From CFX5 sp023384495 (GTDB lineage: Bacteria; Chloroflexota; Anaerolineae; Caldilineales; Caldilineaceae), in assembly GCA_048499455.1 (NCBI GenBank), contig JASNZV010000001.1, positions 992,001 to 1,056,000 on the forward strand: 64,000 nucleotides of DNA, given 5' to 3'. Made by a program: the position numbers and the translations under genes. The notes beneath the pieces were generated by a model. It saw only the letters and a program-made list of their open reading frames with translations, was not told the origin of the DNA and searched no databases. This document shows positions 51,467 to 60,640 of the stretch, piece by piece; positions within the stretch are counted from its first letter, which is position 1; each line of letters begins with the position of its first letter.

Positions 51467-52633
51467 TTAGTCATACACCACCAACCCCGTCCGATTGCGC
51501 TCCACCCACTCCCAGTTGATGGGCGCGCCCAGCCCTGGCCCTTGCGGCACCGGGACGCAGCCCTGTTCGTCGACCGCGTCGAGCTCGTCGCGATAGTCGT
51601 CGAGGAAGAGGTTGGGGTCGTGGCTGGCGGGCGCTTTGGGGTGCAACAGCCCCATCTCATAGTAGTTGGTATTGCGGATGGCGGCCATGCAGTGGCGCTG
51701 CGCCGGGCCGGGGCCGTGAAACTCCAGATCAAGCCCTAATGCCTCGCAGGCATGCGCCAGCTTCATCACGCCGGTGATGCCATCATAGCCCACATCGCCA
51801 CGCACATAGTCGGTGGCGTCGGCGATCACAAAGTCGATGTGCGGCTCTAGCGAACGCACGTGCTCGGTCTGCAACAACGGCGTCTTGATGATCTGGCGCA
51901 GCTTGCGGTGTGCAAACTGCGAGATGCCGCCGTCGCGGAATGGGTCCTCGTACCAAAAGAAGCGATTCTCGTCGCACGCCCACCCCACCTTCACCGTATC
52001 GCCAAAGGTATGATACTCGCACGCCGGGTCGAGCATCAAGTCCATCTTGCCGCCGACGCGCTTGCCCACCGCGTGAACGTTGGCGATCTCTTGGCTGATG
52101 GGCGCGCGGCCCCAGCCGTGAATCTTGAAGGCAGGGTAGCCCATCTCCAGACACTGCTCGGCAAAGTCGGCAAAGGCATCGGGGCTGGAAAGACCATCGG
52201 GCTGATGGTCGCCATGATAGGTGCTTGCGTAGCAAGGCAGGCGGGTCTTGCTGCCGCCCAACAGCTTGTAGAGCGGCGTGTTGTAGAGCTTACCGGCAAT
52301 GTCCCACAGCGCAATGTCGATGGGGGCAATGCCAATGCGGGCCACCTGGCGCAGAGAGCGCTTTACCTCGCTGTTGATCTCCTCGCGGGCCAGTGCGCTG
52401 CGCCCCTTGAGAAAATGCCAAAAGCCGCCGAGCGTCGAATATTCAGCCTGGCTGCCGCCGGCATATTCGCCCACAATGCCTGCATCAGTGTGGACGCAGA
52501 GCACCCGGCCCGTCATCTTTGCCTTGCCGCCCGGTTCGTAGACCAGGTTGAAGCCGTTGTAATCGCGGCCCATGTTGGGCAACTCCCAGGCATATTCGTG
52601 GATTTCAATGCGGGTGATCTTTGGGTCGGACAT
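51467..52633 (-). CDS. Enolase-superfamily dehydratase (mandelate racemase-like), copy 2
   Basis: A 388-residue enzyme with the mandelate-racemase-type barrel. Likely Mg ligands are the Asp of MDLMLDPACEY, the Glu of FFWYEDPFRD and the Glu of PLLQTEHVRS; acid/base candidates are Lys in AFKIHGWG and His in LEFHGPGPAQ. The sequence is closer to copy 3 (56937-58088) than to copy 1. The expected role is dehydration of a sugar acid. It is convergent with the DHA2 pump and has no catabolic partner gene adjacent. Substrate unknown. Confidence 0.9.
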   Translation of the reverse strand: MSDPKITRIEIHEYAWELPNMGRDYNGFNLVYEPGGKAKMTGRVLCVHTDAGIVGEYAGGSQAEYSTLGGFWHFLKGRSALAREEINSEVKRSLRQVARIGIAPIDIALWDIAGKLYNTPLYKLLGGSKTRLPCYASTYHGDHQPDGLSSPDAFADFAEQCLEMGYPAFKIHGWGRAPISQEIANVHAVGKRVGGKMDLMLDPACEYHTFGDTVKVGWACDENRFFWYEDPFRDGGISQFAHRKLRQIIKTPLLQTEHVRSLEPHIDFVIADATDYVRGDVGYDGITGVMKLAHACEALGLDLEFHGPGPAQRHCMAAIRNTNYYEMGLLHPKAPASHDPNLFLDDYRDELDAVDEQGCVPVPQGPGLGAPINWEWVERNRTGLVVYD

Positions 52634-52956
52634 GGTTTCTCGCCTTTCCAGGGTTTTGGGACGGTTGATTGACTAAGACGCATGGCGCGCAGCACAAATG
52701 GGATGTGTAAACTTTATCACAATTCTGTGAATTTCACGACTTGCGCTATGCTTTGGAAAAAGTATGGAACCTCTTGCTGGCAAGCCACGTCCTAGAACCT
52801 TCAGCCGCATAGCATCGCCTGCAAAGATAGCTGGCCAAACCGCGGTTGCTTTGAAAACGCGCATGACAGGTAGCTGAATAAGCATCAAATCTCGCGTTTT
52901 CAAACAGAGCAAAGTTTAACGCTGCCTGAGTATCTATCATGAGGAGCCCACACACC
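52634..52956. other. Non-coding divergent region
   Basis: About 320 bases separate the enolase-family gene and the metallo-beta-lactamase-fold gene, which diverge. I see no RNA gene or strong repeat. AT-rich stretches near 52700-52770 may hold promoters, but no clear -35/-10 pair stands out. Confidence 0.4.
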
Positions 52957-53763
52957 ATGACTCACTTTATCTGCGCCACCTGCGGTTCCCAATTTGTTGA
53001 AACGGAGGCCCCTCCCACGAACTGCCCAATTTGCGAAGATGAGCGGCAGTATGTCGGTTGGGGCGGCCAACGCTGGACAACGCTCGACGCCCTGCAGAGG
53101 GAGTATCACAACGTCATCAAGCCCGAAGAACCGGGCCTGATCGGCATTGGCTCGCACCCCACCTTTGCCATCGGCCAGCGCGCATTGCTGGTGCAGACCG
53201 GGGAAGGCAATGTGCTGTGGGATTGCATCAGCCTCCTCGACCCGCCCACCATTGCAGCGGTCAATGCGCTCGGCGGCATTGCAGCCATAGCAATTTCGCA
53301 CCCACACTACTATTCGTCCATGGTGGAATGGAGCCGGGCGTTTGACGCGCCGGTCTATCTCCACGCAGCGGATCGCCAGTGGGTCATGCGGCCCGACGCC
53401 AACATCCACTATTGGGAGGGGGAGACCCATCCGTTGCCGGGCGGGCTGACGCTGATCCGCTGTGGTGGGCACTTTGCCGGTGGGACGGTGCTACACTGGC
53501 CCGCCGGCGCTGAGGGCAAGGGCGCGCTGCTCGCCGGTGACATCTTGCAGGTGGTTTCAGACCGGCGCTACGTGAGCTTTATGTACAGCTATCCAAACTT
53601 GATTCCCCTGCCGGCGGCCACCGTGCGCCAGATCGCAGCGCGGGTGGATCCCTACCCCTTTGACCGGATCTATGGGGCGTGGTGGGAGCGGGTTGTGGCG
53701 ACCGACGCCAAGGCAAGCGTTGCGCGATCGGCGGCGCGCTACATTGCCGCGCTCCAGGGGTGA
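52957..53763 (+). CDS. Metallo-beta-lactamase-fold protein with N-terminal zinc ribbon
   Basis: A 268-residue protein. Residues 1-30 form a rubredoxin-like zinc ribbon (CATCGSQF ... NCPICEDERQ). The rest follows the MBL fold: ALLVQTGEGNVLWDCISLLD, AIAISHPHYYSSMVEWSRAF, LTLIRCGGHFAGGTVLHWPA and LLAGDILQVVSD. The HxHxDH motif is reduced to HPHYYSS, lacking the Asp and third His, so the metal site must differ from the usual hydrolases. GAGGAG precedes the ATG at 52957. Reaction unknown; relatives are widespread but uncharacterised. Confidence 0.87.
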   Translation: MTHFICATCGSQFVETEAPPTNCPICEDERQYVGWGGQRWTTLDALQREYHNVIKPEEPGLIGIGSHPTFAIGQRALLVQTGEGNVLWDCISLLDPPTIAAVNALGGIAAIAISHPHYYSSMVEWSRAFDAPVYLHAADRQWVMRPDANIHYWEGETHPLPGGLTLIRCGGHFAGGTVLHWPAGAEGKGALLAGDILQVVSDRRYVSFMYSYPNLIPLPAATVRQIAARVDPYPFDRIYGAWWERVVATDAKASVARSAARYIAALQG

Positions 53764-53820
53764 TGGGGTGACAGCCACTGCCAGCCATTGCTGCGCGGCG
53801 TGACTGTCCTTGTACAATTG

Positions 53821-55098
53821 CTAGGTGCGCCCAAAGGCGGCAGCCGCCGCCTCGCCGGACCGAACCGCGCCCTCGACACAGGCGTTGTTCATCCAGTCGC
53901 CGGCAAAGACAACGGGCGGCCGATTTTGGAATGAGGCGAGGTTGCGATAGTGGCCGGGATGCATGATCGGCACAGCCCACTCCCAGCCCATGTAGTGGAT
54001 CACTTCGGCCTCGGCCAGCGTGAACATCTCTGGGCAGATGGCGAGCGCTTCGTCCCAAAGCGTCTGTTGCACGCGCCGGGGGTCCTGACCGAGGAATTTG
54101 GCGCATGTGGCCCCATAAGTGCAGACGAGCGCCCACTGCCAGTCGGGCGGGCACGCGCCCCAGGCGCCGTGACGACCGGAATACCATTCCACCGAGAAGA
54201 GGTCGGTGGGTGGCAGCAGATGCACGCCAAAGTGCGCGTCCTCGCTGGTTGCGCGGGCGGCATAGACGCGCACCTGTGGCGCATAGTGGACATCACCGAG
54301 CCAGGGCGGCGCCAGATCGGGCTCGTCGGCCAAGATGCGAAGCGCAGCTGGCGCGGGCGCCGCGAGCACAACCGCGTCGTAACGCCGGCCCCCGCTGGCG
54401 CAGGTCAGCTCGATCTGGGCGCCGCGCCGGTGCAGCCGCTCCACCGGTTCGCCTGTGCGCACCGTGAGCGACTCGGCCAGCCGGAGCCACGGCGCATCCA
54501 TGCCGCCGTCCAATTGGAAGAACTTTGAATCTTGCAGCACGCGCAGCCAGAGGCGGACATGGGCGGCGGATTGGGCGCCGAGGCGGGCAAACCAGGGACC
54601 CTCAAAGAGTGAACGCATGATGATCTCGACCGGGCGTTCACCGAGGGGGAGAAACTCGTCGAGCGCGTCGCGATGGTCATAGCCAAGGTCGGGGCGCAGA
54701 TCGTCGGGCTGTACCTGCATCAGGTGGTCGATGTAGGCGGCGTAGCGGCGCTTGTCATCGGCATCCAACAGGGGCGACGACTCAATATCAGCCGCCCGAT
54801 ACGACCACGGATAGAGCTGGCCATCGATGAGCAGGTCGGCGGCGCCGCGCACGGCTCGCTGGCGCACAAAGTGGTCGCGATATCCCAGCTCGTCAAAGAG
54901 GCGCAACGTGTGTGAATAGAACGTGGCAAGCCAGCCGGCCCCAGTGTCACAGTGATGACCAGGGCCGAAATGCTCGGCGTGCGTCCGCCCACCGACGACG
55001 GGAAGCGCTTCGAGCACCTCCACGGTGTGGCCTGCCTGTTGCAGGCGGAAGGCGGCGGTCAGCCCAGCGGGGCCGGCGCCGATAACAGCGATCTTCAT
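53821..55098 (-). CDS. FAD/NAD(P)-dependent oxidoreductase, amine-oxidase-like
   Basis: A 425-residue flavoprotein. The N-terminal dinucleotide-binding motif is MKIAVIGAGPAGLTAAFRL, with the acidic end of strand 2 in VEVLEALPVVGGRTHAEHFG; a middle segment (AVVLAAPAPAALRIL) and the C-terminal FAD contact (VVFAGDWMNNACVEGAVRSG) fit the amine oxidase/protoporphyrinogen oxidase-like group. I start at the ATG at 55096-55098, where the Rossmann strand begins. Substrate unknown. It is convergent with the MBL-fold gene, separated by 57 bases. Confidence 0.9.
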   Translation of the reverse strand: MKIAVIGAGPAGLTAAFRLQQAGHTVEVLEALPVVGGRTHAEHFGPGHHCDTGAGWLATFYSHTLRLFDELGYRDHFVRQRAVRGAADLLIDGQLYPWSYRAADIESSPLLDADDKRRYAAYIDHLMQVQPDDLRPDLGYDHRDALDEFLPLGERPVEIIMRSLFEGPWFARLGAQSAAHVRLWLRVLQDSKFFQLDGGMDAPWLRLAESLTVRTGEPVERLHRRGAQIELTCASGGRRYDAVVLAAPAPAALRILADEPDLAPPWLGDVHYAPQVRVYAARATSEDAHFGVHLLPPTDLFSVEWYSGRHGAWGACPPDWQWALVCTYGATCAKFLGQDPRRVQQTLWDEALAICPEMFTLAEAEVIHYMGWEWAVPIMHPGHYRNLASFQNRPPVVFAGDWMNNACVEGAVRSGEAAAAAFGRT

Positions 55099-55122
55099 AG
55101 GCGTTATCCTTTCTCTGTCCAT

Positions 55123-55417
55123 AATACCCTGGATTGTTCATCAACACCGGGGTAATCGAGGGTGATTCAGGCTCATGGGGTCATTGGGATCGTGAAGCGT
55201 TCTGCATTGTAACCCATTCAATGCAGGGCGCCAATCGATTGCCAATTGTTGGGAAATTGTCAGCAAAAATACGTAGTTTGTCGGATGATCAGCCTCATAT
55301 CGGCAAGTATACTTTACAACGCGTACAGGTGAGCTTGAGCGCACCGCCGAGAACGTATCCCTTTTTATAAATCACCACTCCGGCGTTCGCAGCCTTCTAT
55401 GTTTTTTTGCACTGTTA
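55123..55417. other. Non-coding gap upstream of the SH3b/propeller gene
   Basis: Roughly 300 bases with no supported gene, RNA or promoter. It ends at the CGCAAAG repeat. Confidence 0.45.
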
Positions 55418-55500
55418 ACGCAATGGCGCAAAGATGCAGAGACGCAAAGAAGAGGCTCGACCAACCGCTTGGCGTCTTTGCACCTGCCCATCTTTGCGTT
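55418..55500. repeat. CGCAAAG-type inverted repeat
   Basis: Left arm words (CGCAAAG, three times) and right arm words (CTTTGCG) can pair around a loop near 55450-55468. A partial unit of the same type is at 51434-51450. Confidence 0.75.
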
Positions 55501-55558
55501 GGAGGATCTGTAAAGATAAAACACAGGCGTCGGCCACCAGATCAGGACCAAAATCGCT

Positions 55559-56818
55559 ATGCCTCGCACATCCACTACCTATTGGCTCTTTACCCTCCTC
55601 TTTATGCTCGCTGCGCTGACCCTTGCCTGGTTCATCACCAGCACAAAATCCGCGCGCGCAACGATTGAAATTCTCCAGGTACGTCAGGCCAGCGCGCCGC
55701 AAGCGACACTATCGCTGGCGGTGAACCGTCCGGCGGTGAACATACGCCGTGGACCAGGAACCGAGTATGACGTCATCAGCGTAGCCCGAGAGGGTGATCG
55801 CTTCACAGCGACCGGGCGCAATGCCACCGGCGCCTGGATCCGGATTGCGCTCACCGACGGTCAGGTGGGGTGGATCTCAGCGCCGTTGGTGCAGTTGGAC
55901 GGCGAAGCAAGCGCGTTACCGGTGATCGCCGTCGTGGCGGCCACCGAGCCTGCCGCCAGCGCCACAGTGACAGCCTCGCCGGCAGCAGGAAGCGCGCCCG
56001 CGGCCGGCGCATCCGCCATCCGCCCCGGCGAGCTGAGTGGGCGCTTGCTCTACAGCGCCGCTAATGACGAAGCCAGGCGCTGGGAGCTGTGGGAATATGA
56101 TTTTGCAACCGGTGAAAACAAGCGCGTGGCCAACTGGCGCACAGAGATCGCCGTGAGCGCCGATGGCAAACAGATCGCCTACTTTGCCTGGCCTCCCGAA
56201 GCCGCCGATAAGACGGGCATTTGGATCATGGATGCTGATTTTTCGCGCGCGAGGCTGGTGGTCCCTGGCGGCGCCTATCCAAGCTTCAGCCCAGGTGGTG
56301 ACCGGATGGTAGCCAACGGCGGGGACATGTTGTATGTGTTCCGCACCGACGGTATGGGGATTCGCGGCCTGACGAAAGGCGAGTATCCGGCCTGGAGCCC
56401 GGTCGACAATCAGATCGTACATCGAGCGTGCGTCGGGGGCGGTTGTGGGCTCTGGATCATCGACGCCGACAGCAACAACGCCAATGCGCGCAAACGGCTC
56501 ACCACGGGCGCCAGCGATGGGCAGCCCGCGTGGAGTCCTGATGGCGAGCGCATCGCCTACATCAGCAAAGAGGATGGCAACTTCGAGGTCTATGTGATCG
56601 GCGTCGACGGCAGCAACAAAGTACGCGTCACCACCAATCCCTCCAGCGACGGTCTGCCCGTCTGGAGCCCGGACGGGCAGTGGATTGCCTTCCGCAGCGA
56701 CCGAGATGGGCAGTGGGGCATCCACGTTGCAAAGGCCGACGGCAGCAACGTACGCAAAGTGGTGGACGCCGACGTGCTGCCCCTTTGGTTTTTTGAGAAG
56801 ATGGCGTGGCGGCGATAG
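55559..56818 (+). CDS. Membrane-anchored SH3b plus TolB-like propeller protein
   Basis: A 419-residue protein with one N-terminal membrane helix (YWLFTLLFMLAALTLAWFIT), a bacterial SH3 domain at about 50-105 (VNIRRGPGTEYDVISVAREG, GQVGWISAPLVQL), an Ala/Thr/Ser-rich linker at 120-155, and a TolB/WD40-like propeller (ISVSADGK-type blades: PSFSPGGDRMVANGG, PAWSPDGERIAYISKEDGNF, PVWSPDGQWIAFRSDRDGQW). The SH3b domain usually binds cell-wall peptides, so the protein is probably anchored on the outer face. Function unknown. It lies on the plus strand after a CGCAAAG repeat. Confidence 0.85.
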   Translation: MPRTSTTYWLFTLLFMLAALTLAWFITSTKSARATIEILQVRQASAPQATLSLAVNRPAVNIRRGPGTEYDVISVAREGDRFTATGRNATGAWIRIALTDGQVGWISAPLVQLDGEASALPVIAVVAATEPAASATVTASPAAGSAPAAGASAIRPGELSGRLLYSAANDEARRWELWEYDFATGENKRVANWRTEIAVSADGKQIAYFAWPPEAADKTGIWIMDADFSRARLVVPGGAYPSFSPGGDRMVANGGDMLYVFRTDGMGIRGLTKGEYPAWSPVDNQIVHRACVGGGCGLWIIDADSNNANARKRLTTGASDGQPAWSPDGERIAYISKEDGNFEVYVIGVDGSNKVRVTTNPSSDGLPVWSPDGQWIAFRSDRDGQWGIHVAKADGSNVRKVVDADVLPLWFFEKMAWRR

Positions 56819-56936
56819 CGCCCCCAAATCCGAGACGCGCGACAATCACGTTGAACGGTACACCCACCAATTGAGTGCACCCACCAATTGAGAATGGGTG
56901 CGTCGCGCCTCAAACGCGCCACGCACCTGGCGATGG

Positions 56937-58088
56937 TCAATAAGCCTCAATCAGATTGTCACGAATGTAGTCAAAGTTAATATCTTGTCCCAACCCCGGC
57001 GCCTGCGAGACATGCACAAAGCCCTGTTCGTCCATCGGGTCGTCGCGCTTGTTGAGCCACTCGGGAACGGCTTCGTAGTCGATGAATGGGTGCAACAGCC
57101 CGCGTTCGTAGAATTCGCCCGGCGTCGCCATAGCGCAGAGCACATGCAGATTGCCTACTCCACCGCCATGCACCTCCATGCGCATGCCAAAGGCTTCGGC
57201 CAGGTGAGCGATCTTCATGAGCGGGGTGATGCCGCCTACATCCCACACACCGCCGCGCGTGAGGTCGCAGGCGCCGGCCTTGATCCACTCGGCGCGCACG
57301 TACATCTTGCCCTCAGCCGTCTCTGGTCCGCAGATGGGGAGCGATGTATTCTCGCAGAGCCATACATACGACGACATGCTGTGCTCATCCATCGGCTCTT
57401 CCATCCAATAGTAGTCGAGCTTCTCCAACCCTTTGGCCAGGGCGAGCGCCTCTTCACGGCTGTAGTAGTGAAATGGGTCGAGCATCAGGGGCACATCGGG
57501 GCCGAGGGCCTCGCGCACTGCCGCGCAGGCGGCCAGGTCGCGCTTGACGCTTGGCGCGTTGGGGTAGGGGGGCTGCCAGGTGTGGAGCTTGTACGAGGGG
57601 TAGCCGCGCTCTTTGACACACCAGATGGCAAAGTTGGCGTAGTCTTCGGGCGTAGCCAGCCCATTGGGCAGGTCGTCGCCGCACATGGTGCTGGCGTAGG
57701 CGGGCGCCTTGTCGCGCGTGGCGCCCAACAGCTTGTGCACAGGTTGCCCCAGGGCGCGGCCAGCCAGGTCCCACAGCGCCATATCGACGGCGGTGAGGAT
57801 GCGGTCGGGCAGCGTCGCCAGGTTGAGCCGCTGCCGCTCCTTGAGCTCATGCCAGATCTTTTCACGGTAGAAGGGGTCTTTGCCCAGCACCGCGGGTTTG
57901 ACGGCGTTTTCCAGCGGCCCTTTGGGGAGGTTGCCAAAGCAATAACCGGACGCGCCATCGTCGGTGGTGATGGTGACGAGCGACTGGGCCGCGTCGTGCT
58001 CGGGGCCGGGGTGGCCATGACCTTCAGAATCGCGCACCGTGTTGCTGCGATAGCGAAAAGTCTGGACGGCAATGTTGGCGATCTTCAT
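56937..58088 (-). CDS. Enolase-superfamily dehydratase (mandelate racemase-like), copy 3
   Basis: A 383-residue enzyme with mandelate-racemase-type ligands: Asp of PLMLDPFHYYS, Glu of YWMEEPMDEH and Glu of ICGPETAEGK; acid/base candidates are Lys in SYKLHTWQ and His in MEVHGGGVGN. GGAAGG lies before the ATG at 58086-58088, which decides the start. It follows the sugar-binding protein by 141 bases on the same strand, so it probably acts on a sugar acid imported by that ABC system. Similar in length and motifs to copy 2. Substrate unknown. Confidence 0.92.
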   Translation of the reverse strand: MKIANIAVQTFRYRSNTVRDSEGHGHPGPEHDAAQSLVTITTDDGASGYCFGNLPKGPLENAVKPAVLGKDPFYREKIWHELKERQRLNLATLPDRILTAVDMALWDLAGRALGQPVHKLLGATRDKAPAYASTMCGDDLPNGLATPEDYANFAIWCVKERGYPSYKLHTWQPPYPNAPSVKRDLAACAAVREALGPDVPLMLDPFHYYSREEALALAKGLEKLDYYWMEEPMDEHSMSSYVWLCENTSLPICGPETAEGKMYVRAEWIKAGACDLTRGGVWDVGGITPLMKIAHLAEAFGMRMEVHGGGVGNLHVLCAMATPGEFYERGLLHPFIDYEAVPEWLNKRDDPMDEQGFVHVSQAPGLGQDINFDYIRDNLIEAY

Positions 58089-58229
58089 AGGAATTCCTTC
58101 CAGAAAAAATCCGGTGATGAAGGTGTTGGCATGGCCGGGGCAATCTGGCCGAACCATCATCTTCCCCACCGGATTTACAGTTCTATAGACAAACGGCCGC
58201 TCAAAATGGCCGGGTTCAACCCGTTTCCG

Positions 58230-59564
58230 CTACAGCAGCGAATCCTTGTCCAGCACTTCCTGGCACAGTTCGTAGGTCTGCTCAATGCCCTGCTCAAAGC
58301 TGACCTGGCCTGTCCAGATGCCCTGAAGGTTGTTGTTCATGGTGTCGATGAACTCAGAGACACGGGCATTGGCCGGGCGGTGCCACCCGGCGGGACCCTC
58401 GGGCCAATATTCCAGGCAGAGCTTGTAGATGGGGTGAATCTCGTTGAGCCGTGGATCTTCCCAGACATCGAAGCGGACGCCGGGGCTGCCCGCGCCGCCA
58501 TAGACATGCTCGATGCCATCTTCTTTGGTCGAGTAGAAATCGAGGACCTGGAAGGCCTCAAACGGGTGTTTGGAGTTGCCGGTGATGCAGAAGGCCGCGC
58601 CCGACACCTGCGAACCGCGCAGCCCATTGGGGCCCAGCGGCCCAATCGTAGCGTCCCACTCAAAAGGCCAGTCAGTCACATTGCGGAACTCGGCGATCAG
58701 GCCCGGTGTGGTGTTAAAGGAGCCGACTTTACCCGCCGTGAAATTTTCGCGCTGTTGGTCGCCGCAGAGGCAGGGGTCGGCTTTGTGCGTCTCCATCAGG
58801 TCATAGAGCCAACGCAACGCCTGCACCGAACCTTCTTCGAGCAGCAGACATTGGGTGCCCTCTTCATTGAGCAGGTCACCGCCAAAGGTGCGCAGATACG
58901 AAGGAATGTGCTCCTGGCCGCCACCGCTGGCGCGGAAGCCCCAGATTTCCGGCGCCTCTGTCAGGGCCACCGAGCGCTCCACCAGGTCGTCCACCGTCCA
59001 TTCGGGGCTGGGAATTTCCAGGCCCGCCTCTTCGTACATGGTCTTGTTGTAGTAGTAGACAACGGTGCCAAAGTGACCGTGATTGGGGATCGCATGCACC
59101 TGGCCGTCGAGGGTGAGCGTATCCATGATCGAGGGCCAGAAGACCGAGGTATCAAACCCCTTGGCCTCGATGATGTCGTCCAGCGAGATCATAACACCCT
59201 TGGCCTTGTGCTCCGGTGGATTGTTGAGGTACGTCCAGCAGACATCGCCGGCAGTGCCAGACGCGGCCAGGGCATAGATTTTGGTATACATTTCGTTGCC
59301 GGGCAGCTCATCAATTTCCAGCTTGAGGCCGGGGTTCTGCTCTTCGAACAGCGGGACGCGCGACTTGTGCCAGTCGGCGTGGGAGCCCAGGCGCGAGTGG
59401 AAGACCAGTGTGATCACATCGGACGAGGGGGCCTGGGCGGCTTCGCCGGCCTGCCCTGTCTGTGGCGCGGCCGCGGGGGCGCAGGCGGCCAATGCCGCAC
59501 CCGCCATCACGGCGGACGAGCCGATCAGAAAGCGGCGGCGGCTGATGGTGGTATTCTTGAACAT
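58230..59564 (-). CDS. Sugar ABC transporter substrate-binding protein, Tat lipoprotein
   Basis: A 444-residue family 1 solute-binding protein. The N-terminus has a twin-arginine motif (ISRRRFLIGSS, residues 7-17) and a lipobox (GAALAACAP), so it should be exported folded by Tat and then lipidated. The mature part has SBP_bac_1 segments such as LVFHSRLGSHADWHKSRVPL and GTVVYYYNKTMYEEAGLEIP. It is the receptor of the malF/malG-type permeases upstream. The ligand is likely a sugar or sugar acid, given the dehydratase gene in the operon. Confidence 0.93.
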   Translation of the reverse strand: MFKNTTISRRRFLIGSSAVMAGAALAACAPAAAPQTGQAGEAAQAPSSDVITLVFHSRLGSHADWHKSRVPLFEEQNPGLKLEIDELPGNEMYTKIYALAASGTAGDVCWTYLNNPPEHKAKGVMISLDDIIEAKGFDTSVFWPSIMDTLTLDGQVHAIPNHGHFGTVVYYYNKTMYEEAGLEIPSPEWTVDDLVERSVALTEAPEIWGFRASGGGQEHIPSYLRTFGGDLLNEEGTQCLLLEEGSVQALRWLYDLMETHKADPCLCGDQQRENFTAGKVGSFNTTPGLIAEFRNVTDWPFEWDATIGPLGPNGLRGSQVSGAAFCITGNSKHPFEAFQVLDFYSTKEDGIEHVYGGAGSPGVRFDVWEDPRLNEIHPIYKLCLEYWPEGPAGWHRPANARVSEFIDTMNNNLQGIWTGQVSFEQGIEQTYELCQEVLDKDSLL

Positions 59565-59725
59565 AGCTTGATTTCTCCTTTGTCACTCTGGAAGGTCACT
59601 GGTTTTGGTTCAACGGATTGAGGAGCAAAGACAGATTGGCTCATCAGCGCGGCGGACGCAACGTATGATTTTGTCCAAGCCCAACGGACGGTTTGCACAT
59701 TTTCGACTGACAAGCGATGTGAATG

Positions 59726-60640
59726 TTATCCCTTAATCCCCGACATGACGATGCCACGCACAAAATAGCGCTGCGCCACAAAGAAGACCAAAATGATCGG
59801 CGCCGTCATCATCACGCTGGCCGCCATGAGCAGGTGCTCTTTGTGCTCCATGGAATCAGCCACGCCCGCCACCTGCTGGAAGTAACGGATACCCACCGCG
59901 ACGGTGTAGAGCGCCTTGTTGTTGAGGAAGATGAATGGATAGATGAACGAGTTCCATTCACCCATAAAGGTGAGAATCGCCGCGGTGGCCAGAGCCGGGA
60001 TCGAAAGCGGCATCAGGATCTGGGCGAAGATGCGCAGATAGCCGGCGCCATCAATGCGGGCCGCCTCATCCAGGTCCATGGGGATGGTCATAAAGAACTG
60101 TCGCATGAGGAAGATCAGAAATGCGCCGCCGCCAAAGAAGCTGGGCACAATCAACGGCTTGAAGCTGTCGAGCCAGCCGATTTTGGCAAAGAGCAAATAG
60201 AGGGGGATCAGGGTTACCTCGATGGGGAGCATCATAGTGCTCAACGTAATGATAAAGAGGAGATTGCGCCCAGGGTAGCGAAAACGCGCAAACGAATAGC
60301 CGACCAGCGCCGCCGAAACAACCGAACCAATCGTCGACACCAGCGAGACAAAGAAAGAGTTCCATAGCCAAAGACCGAATGTCACCCGATTAAAAACCTC
60401 GGCATAGTTTTGTGGCTGTGGTCTGGCCGGCAACCAAGTGGGGGGGTAGAGGAACAACTCGGATGGGGTCTTGAGCGATGACAAAATCGTCCACACAAAG
60501 GGGATCATGAACAGGGTCGACGAGCCGATTGCAACCACATACAGGACGCCACGCCCTAGCAACCGTTGCAGACGGGCCGAGCGTACCGACGGCAAGTTCA
60601 ACCCACGGGTTGTCCGTTCGGTGAGGATTTCACCAGCCAT
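59726..60640 (-). CDS. Sugar ABC transporter permease, MalG type
   Basis: A 304-residue inner-membrane permease with six helices. The first is near VLYVVAIGSSTLFMIPFVWT, and the EAA motif is EAARIDGAGYLRIFAQILMP. These are typical of the carbohydrate permease 2 (CUT1) group. Its ATG overlaps the stop of the malF-type gene by one base. It pairs with that protein; the ATPase is not in the window and is probably a shared MsmK/UgpC-type protein encoded elsewhere. Confidence 0.95.
   Translation of the reverse strand: MAGEILTERTTRGLNLPSVRSARLQRLLGRGVLYVVAIGSSTLFMIPFVWTILSSLKTPSELFLYPPTWLPARPQPQNYAEVFNRVTFGLWLWNSFFVSLVSTIGSVVSAALVGYSFARFRYPGRNLLFIITLSTMMLPIEVTLIPLYLLFAKIGWLDSFKPLIVPSFFGGGAFLIFLMRQFFMTIPMDLDEAARIDGAGYLRIFAQILMPLSIPALATAAILTFMGEWNSFIYPFIFLNNKALYTVAVGIRYFQQVAGVADSMEHKEHLLMAASVMMTAPIILVFFVAQRYFVRGIVMSGIKG

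Noticed and set aside
56898..59621. 907-codon open frame on the plus strand, antisense to the third enolase-family gene and the binding-protein gene
   Set aside because: Both minus-strand genes have clear families, start sites and motifs. The antisense frame is open because of GC-rich codon use and has no recognisable domain.
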